Shown here: positions 4,780 to 6,778 of the stretch, one piece after another | Numbering within the stretch: the first letter of the stretch is position 1 | Layout: each line of letters begins with the position of its first letter | Assembly (NCBI GenBank): GCA_025935275.1 | Contig: JAICVP010000112.1 | Location: forward strand, 1 to 6,778 | Reading direction: 5' to 3' | Source: Thermoleophilia bacterium | GTDB lineage: Bacteria; Actinomycetota; Thermoleophilia; Gaiellales; Gaiellaceae | Length of the DNA: 6,778 nucleotides | Notes under the pieces: model-generated | Told to the model about the DNA's origin: nothing | What the model saw: the letters and a program-made list of their open reading frames with translations, nothing else | Databases searched by the model: none | Program-made: the position numbers and the translations under genes

Positions 4780-5274
4780 ATGCGCGCCGTCCGCTACCTG
4801 ACCCTTCTCGCCGTCTGCCTCGGCGCCCTCGCGTGGGTCGGCGCCGCCTCGGCGCTGATCGTCCCCCAACGTTCGATCGCGGGCATCGCGCTCCAGATGA
4901 CCCGACCCGAGGTGAAGGACAAGAAGGGCGACCCCGACCGCATCATCCACGGGACGAACGACTTCGGCCCGTATACGCAGTTCATCTACAGGAACCCGGC
5001 CGGCAAGCTGATCGCCACCTTCCAGGGGAATGCCGGCGCGACCGCTGTGCGGACGAACCGCAAGTCGCAGAAGACCGCCGAAGGCGTCCACGTGGGGTCG
5101 CCGGAGAGCGCGCTACACGACGCCTATCCGCGCCTCCACTGCCGTACGGAGAGCTCGGACTTCCGCCACTGCTGGACCGGCCGAATGCGTCCGGGGCATC
5201 GCGTGACGGACTACTGGATCGGCATTGCCTCCGGCAACGTCAAGCTGATCACCGTTGCCTTCGTGATCGACTGA
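4780..5274 (+). CDS. Secreted protein of unknown function, BamE/SmpA-like repeats
   Basis: The 164-residue product begins with a Sec signal peptide (MRAVRYLTLLAVCLGALAWVGAASA, cleavage about residue 25). The mature part holds two similar stretches. The first is SIAGIALQMTRPEVKDKKGDPDR (32-54), followed by a YTQFIYRNPAGKLIATFQ strand pair. The second is TAEGVHVGSPESALHDAYPRLHC (99-121). The 'G-I-x-L-x-M-T-x-x-E-V-x-x-x-x-G-x-P' pattern is that of BamE/SmpA-like domains, here in a Gram-positive-type setting. Cys121 and Cys131 are the only cysteines after the signal peptide and probably form a disulfide. I cannot assign a function. The gene starts 9 nt after the glycosylase stop without a clear ribosome binding site; TAGAAC, overlapping that stop, lies 6 nt before the ATG and may act as a weak internal promoter. 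The stop lies within a perfect palindrome shared with the convergent gene. Confidence 0.82.
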   Translation: MRAVRYLTLLAVCLGALAWVGAASALIVPQRSIAGIALQMTRPEVKDKKGDPDRIIHGTNDFGPYTQFIYRNPAGKLIATFQGNAGATAVRTNRKSQKTAEGVHVGSPESALHDAYPRLHCRTESSDFRHCWTGRMRPGHRVTDYWIGIASGNVKLITVAFVID

Positions 5275-5288
5275 GCCGCGGCTCAGTC
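5269..5288. terminator. Perfect 20-bp palindrome at a convergent gene junction, possible bidirectional terminator
   Basis: Bases 5269-5288 are self-complementary over all 20 positions (half-site GACTGAGCCG). It contains the TGA stop of the plus-strand secreted protein (5272-5274) and the TGA stop of the minus-strand DUF6328 gene (5285-5283). Either RNA could form a GC-rich hairpin at its end. No T-run follows on either strand, so it is not a canonical intrinsic terminator. A palindromic protein-binding site is the alternative. Confidence 0.45.
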
Positions 5289-5747
5289 CCGCTCACGCAT
5301 CCGGCGGAAGAGCGGCAGGCCGTACCAGAGCCAGATGAAGAGCGCGCCGAGCGGTGCGGTCACAGCCGCCGTCGCCGGCTCGCCGAACAGGAAGTCCGTG
5401 ATGAGGTAGACCGATGCCGACATGCCCGCGGCGAGAAAGACGGTCGCCGCGATGGCCGAGCGGTTCGCCGCGGTCAGCAGGGCCTCCTTGTCTCCCTCGC
5501 GCCAGCGCAGCCGGTGATTCGCGGTCGGCGCGATCAGCAGGATGATTCCGATGGCCGCGCAGAGGAGCGCCGAGAAGTAGACATAGACCTGGTTCTCGGT
5601 GAGCTCCTGAAACCGCTGCTGGAACGGCAAGACGAGGAGAAACGCGAAGAGCACCTGCGTGCCGGGCATGGCAAGCCGGTGCTCCTCGATGAGCTCGCTC
5701 CATTCCTGGTCGAGCTCTTCCGGCGATCTCTTCTCTCCCCCCGCCAT
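5283..5747 (-). CDS. DUF6328-family four-helix membrane protein
   Basis: The 154-residue product has an acidic cytoplasmic N-terminus (EELDQEWSELIEEHRLAMPG) and four hydrophobic segments at about 28-45, 53-73, 97-120 and 126-146. The blocks GTQVLFAFLLVLPFQQRFQEL, LIAPTANHRLRWREGDKEAL and NRSAIAATVFLAAGMSASVYLI match the DUF6328 family as I know it from actinobacteria. No function is established and no catalytic motif is visible. The start ATG lies 10 nt after the stop of the DUF4234 gene on the same strand, so the two probably form an operon. There is no good ribosome binding site; TAGACT (5760-5755), which includes the upstream stop codon, is 7 nt before the ATG and could drive a leaderless transcript. 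Confidence 0.85.
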   Translation of the reverse strand: MAGGEKRSPEELDQEWSELIEEHRLAMPGTQVLFAFLLVLPFQQRFQELTENQVYVYFSALLCAAIGIILLIAPTANHRLRWREGDKEALLTAANRSAIAATVFLAAGMSASVYLITDFLFGEPATAAVTAPLGALFIWLWYGLPLFRRMRERD

Positions 5748-5757
5748 GCCGGGGAGT

Positions 5758-6162
5758 CTAGGCGGGCGAGGCTCCCTTCGACTCCCAGTAGCGGTTGAGC
5801 GCGCCCTGTACCTGCACGAACCAGATGATCGGTCCGGCGATCGGGAGCAGGATCCAGAGACCGTAGATCCCGCGCACGGGGCTCTGGCCGCCGTCGAGGT
5901 CCTCGTACATGTAGCGCACCTCGGACGGGACGATGAAGAACGTCACCGGCGAGATGAGGATGTAGATGACGAGGCCGAGGACGCCGCCGATACCGTTGCC
6001 CGAGTACCGCTTGACCTCCTCCTGCGTCTTGTAGACCCAGTAGATGCCGTAGATCCCGAGGGTCAGGATCATCCAGAGAATCGAGAGCCCGATCGAGCGC
6101 GTCTCGCCGACCGGGCCGCGTGCACTCGCGGTCGCTGGTGTGCTCGCTGCCATGTCGCTCAC
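5758..6162 (-). CDS. DUF4234-family membrane protein
   Basis: The 134-residue product has a low-complexity Ala/Thr/Ser N-terminus, then RSIGLSILWMILTLGIYGIYWVYKTQEEVKRYSG. That pattern (Arg, hydrophobic helix ending GIYGIYW, then YKTxEE) is characteristic of DUF4234. Further hydrophobic segments lie at about 58-78 and 99-118, and the end is VQGALNRYWESKG. The family has no known function. The start is the GTG at 6162, not the ATG at 6153: AGGAGG (6174-6169, minus strand) lies 6 nt before the GTG but 15 nt before the ATG. It is the first gene of a two-gene minus-strand unit with DUF6328, and is divergent from the 49-residue peptide gene. Confidence 0.85.
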   Translation of the reverse strand: MSDMAASTPATASARGPVGETRSIGLSILWMILTLGIYGIYWVYKTQEEVKRYSGNGIGGVLGLVIYILISPVTFFIVPSEVRYMYEDLDGGQSPVRGIYGLWILLPIAGPIIWFVQVQGALNRYWESKGASPA

Positions 6163-6168
6163 AGAATT

Positions 6169-6174
6169 CCTCCT
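6169..6174 (-). promoter_or_regulatory. Ribosome binding site deciding the GTG start of the DUF4234 gene
   Basis: On the minus strand the sequence reads AGGAGG, then AATTCT, then GTG. The 6-nt spacing favours the GTG at 6162 over the ATG three codons later. Confidence 0.75.
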
Positions 6175-6183
6175 GACGAAAGT

Positions 6184-6203
6184 GGTGCGGCGATCATCGC
6201 ACC
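6184..6203. repeat. Imperfect inverted repeat upstream of the DUF4234 gene
   Basis: GGTGCG (6184-6189) and CGCACC (6198-6203) are perfect inverted arms around an 8-bp centre. The full 20-bp site is symmetric at 16 of 20 positions. It sits 22 bp upstream of the DUF4234 GTG in the 135-bp divergent region, a position suitable for an operator. No second copy is seen in the window, so a regulatory role is only a suggestion. Confidence 0.35.
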
Positions 6204-6297
6204 AGCGACGGAAGGAGGCCTGCGGAAGCCTTGCACGTGGGTGTGGGTTGAGCGCGCTCCGGGGATAACGACCGCGAAACAGCTACCAAGGAGAATC

Positions 6298-6447
6298 GTG
6301 TCCGGTCTTCTGCTCCTCCTGCTCATCCTCCTGGTCGTCTTTGCGATCGGGGGCGGCATTCTGCTCAGCAAGCTTCTCTGGCTCCTGCTCATCGTGGCCG
6401 CGATCGTGCTCATCGTGGGCCTCCTTTCGGGCCGCCGCACCGCCTAG
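6298..6447 (+). CDS. Very small hydrophobic membrane peptide (49 residues)
   Basis: The GTG at 6298 is preceded by AAGGAG (6288-6293) with 4-nt spacing. The product starts MSGLLLLLLILLVVFAIGGGILLSK, continues LLWLLLIVAAIVLIVGLL and ends SGRRTA. It is two membrane helices (about 3-22 and 25-43) joined by a short GGGILLSK turn, with a basic tail likely on the cytoplasmic side. It resembles the short 'hydrophobic protein' and lmo0937-type families (about 50 residues, ending in GRR) found in Gram-positive bacteria, whose function is unknown. The frame is open far upstream to 5659, but that part is antisense to the DUF4234 and DUF6328 genes and is not credible. Base composition gives a Leu/Ile/Val-rich product by codon choice expected of a real gene. 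Confidence 0.75.
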   Translation: MSGLLLLLLILLVVFAIGGGILLSKLLWLLLIVAAIVLIVGLLSGRRTA

Positions 6448-6673
6448 CCCGCGGCGTCCCTCGAACGAGCTAAGGCAATTGTCTCGCTCGTGCCGAAGAT
6501 CGGTGTGAGCCGGGCGAACGCGCACACGGCGTAATCAGGGACTGCCCAGGCCGCAGAGGTAGGCCCTGGACACGTCCGGCTCAACTCCCCTCCTGATCCT
6601 CCGCCCGCAAACGCGACGGGGGATCAGGGGCGGCCGTGCGCGGGGCGAGGCTCGTCCCAGCCGGCGTATGGAG
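6448..6673. other. Gene-free 226-bp stretch with several hairpins
   Basis: I see no convincing protein gene here on either strand. It holds a weak inverted repeat (ACGAGC 6465-6470 with GCTCGT 6486-6491), a stem at 6546-6569 (CCAGGCC with GGCCCTGG, one bulged base) and the strong hairpin at 6592-6628. The cluster could be the 3' end of the small-peptide mRNA, the trailer of tRNA-Ser(CGA), or a structured non-coding RNA. I checked for the SRP RNA core (a GGAA-type tetraloop with AGCAGCC) and did not find it. Confidence 0.5.
6592..6628. terminator. Strong GC-rich hairpin downstream of tRNA-Ser(CGA), possible terminator without a T-run
   Basis: CCTGATCC (6592-6599) pairs perfectly with GGATCAGG (6621-6628). 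Inside, four more pairs (TCCG with CGGG, one wobble), a small internal loop and three CGC/GCG pairs close an AAAC loop at 6609-6612. Weaker pairing extends outward to about 6588-6632. It lies about 45 nt after the 3' end of the tRNA on the minus strand and about 145 nt after the peptide stop on the plus strand. Neither side has a T-run. Terminator is the simplest reading; a structured RNA element is the alternative. Confidence 0.4.
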
Positions 6674-6762
6674 CGGAGGGGGAGGGATTCGAACCCTCGA
6701 TCCGCCTAACGACGGATAACGGTTTTCGAGACCGCCGCATTCGTCCGCTCTGCCACCCCTCC
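6674..6762 (-). tRNA. tRNA-Ser (anticodon CGA)
   Basis: The 89-nt class II tRNA has acceptor GGAGGGG (6762-6756) paired with CCCCTCC (6681-6675) and discriminator G at 6674. The anticodon loop CTCGAAA has U33 and anticodon CGA at 6728-6726, which reads UCG, a common serine codon in GC-rich genomes. The variable arm pairs ATCCG with CGGAT, and the T arm contains GGGTTCGAATCCC. CCA is not encoded. It is the second tRNA-Ser in under 4 kb, but its sequence differs from the GGA gene in the acceptor, anticodon and variable arms, so it is not a recent duplicate. Confidence 0.96.
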
Positions 6763-6778
6763 GGCGTCAGTGGAAACG

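Noticed and set aside
3922..5091. 389-codon minus-strand reading frame across the glycosylase and secreted-protein genes
   Set aside because: It is a GC-rich shadow: it runs antisense to two well-supported genes, and its last part is an out-of-frame copy of the HAD gene. It has no recognisable domain.
6490..6534. 14-codon frame (GTG start) in the gap after the small peptide gene
   Set aside because: It has no ribosome binding site, is too short to judge, and lies among hairpins; nothing supports translation.
6541..6660. SRP (4.5S) RNA gene near a tRNA-Ser
   Set aside because: I looked for it because small structured RNAs often lie near tRNA-Ser genes, but the conserved GGAA-type loop with AGCAGCC partner is absent on both strands.
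1..6778. CRISPR array, insertion sequence, prophage, defence island or attachment-site-bounded island
   Set aside because: There is no spaced repeat series, transposase, integrase or nuclease-helicase gene, and no duplicated tRNA 3' end near either tRNA-Ser to mark an integrated element.

Overview
The window is GC-rich and gene-dense. Stop and start codons often touch or overlap. It looks chromosomal, from a high-GC Gram-positive-type bacterium, most likely an actinobacterium. Several proteins resemble ones I associate with Thermoleophilia (Gaiellales/Solirubrobacterales): the two-membrane-segment Thr/Glu-linker cytochrome c, the small BamE-like secreted protein, the DUF6328 and DUF4234 membrane proteins, and the KG-rich 'plasmid stabilization'-type protein. 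That taxonomic placement is an inference from protein flavour and composition, not a marker-gene result. I see no insertion sequence, phage gene, CRISPR array or origin.

Layout. Bases 1-1926 (minus strand) form a probable operon in transcription order: undecaprenyl-diphosphatase (uppP), a lysyl-oxidase-family lipoprotein, and a secreted protein cut by the window edge. Diverging from uppP across 22 bp is a membrane-anchored cytochrome c (1949-2551, plus). Tail-to-tail with it is a VOC/glyoxalase-fold gene (2548-2985, minus), which begins only 9 nt after the 3' end of a tRNA-Ser(GGA) on the same strand (2995-3084). A basic, Rho_N-like small protein (3165-3512, plus) converges on a HAD phosphatase (3509-4159, minus). 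Diverging from the HAD gene across 17 bp is a plus-strand pair: a family-4-like uracil-DNA glycosylase (4177-4770) and a secreted two-cysteine protein (4780-5274). These converge on a minus-strand pair of small membrane proteins, DUF4234 then DUF6328 (6162 down to 5283). A 49-residue hydrophobic peptide gene (6298-6447, plus), a 226-bp gene-free stretch with two hairpins, and a tRNA-Ser(CGA) (6674-6762, minus) close the window.

Functional themes. Most products act at or outside the membrane: lipid-carrier recycling for cell-wall synthesis, a secreted copper-quinone amine oxidase homologue, electron transfer, and several small membrane or secreted proteins. The cytosolic ones are housekeeping or repair enzymes. 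No single pathway unites the window. The uppP-lysyl oxidase-secreted protein operon is the only cluster suggesting a joint envelope role.

The most noteworthy points are: (i) a bacterial lysyl oxidase keeping both residues that form the LTQ cofactor and three histidines of the copper motif; (ii) a tRNA-Ser gene and a protein gene that appear to share one transcript with a 9-nt gap; (iii) very tight divergent start pairs with TANNNT boxes 6-7 nt before starts, suggesting leaderless transcripts; (iv) three convergent gene pairs whose stop codons sit inside palindromes, one a perfect 20-bp palindrome.
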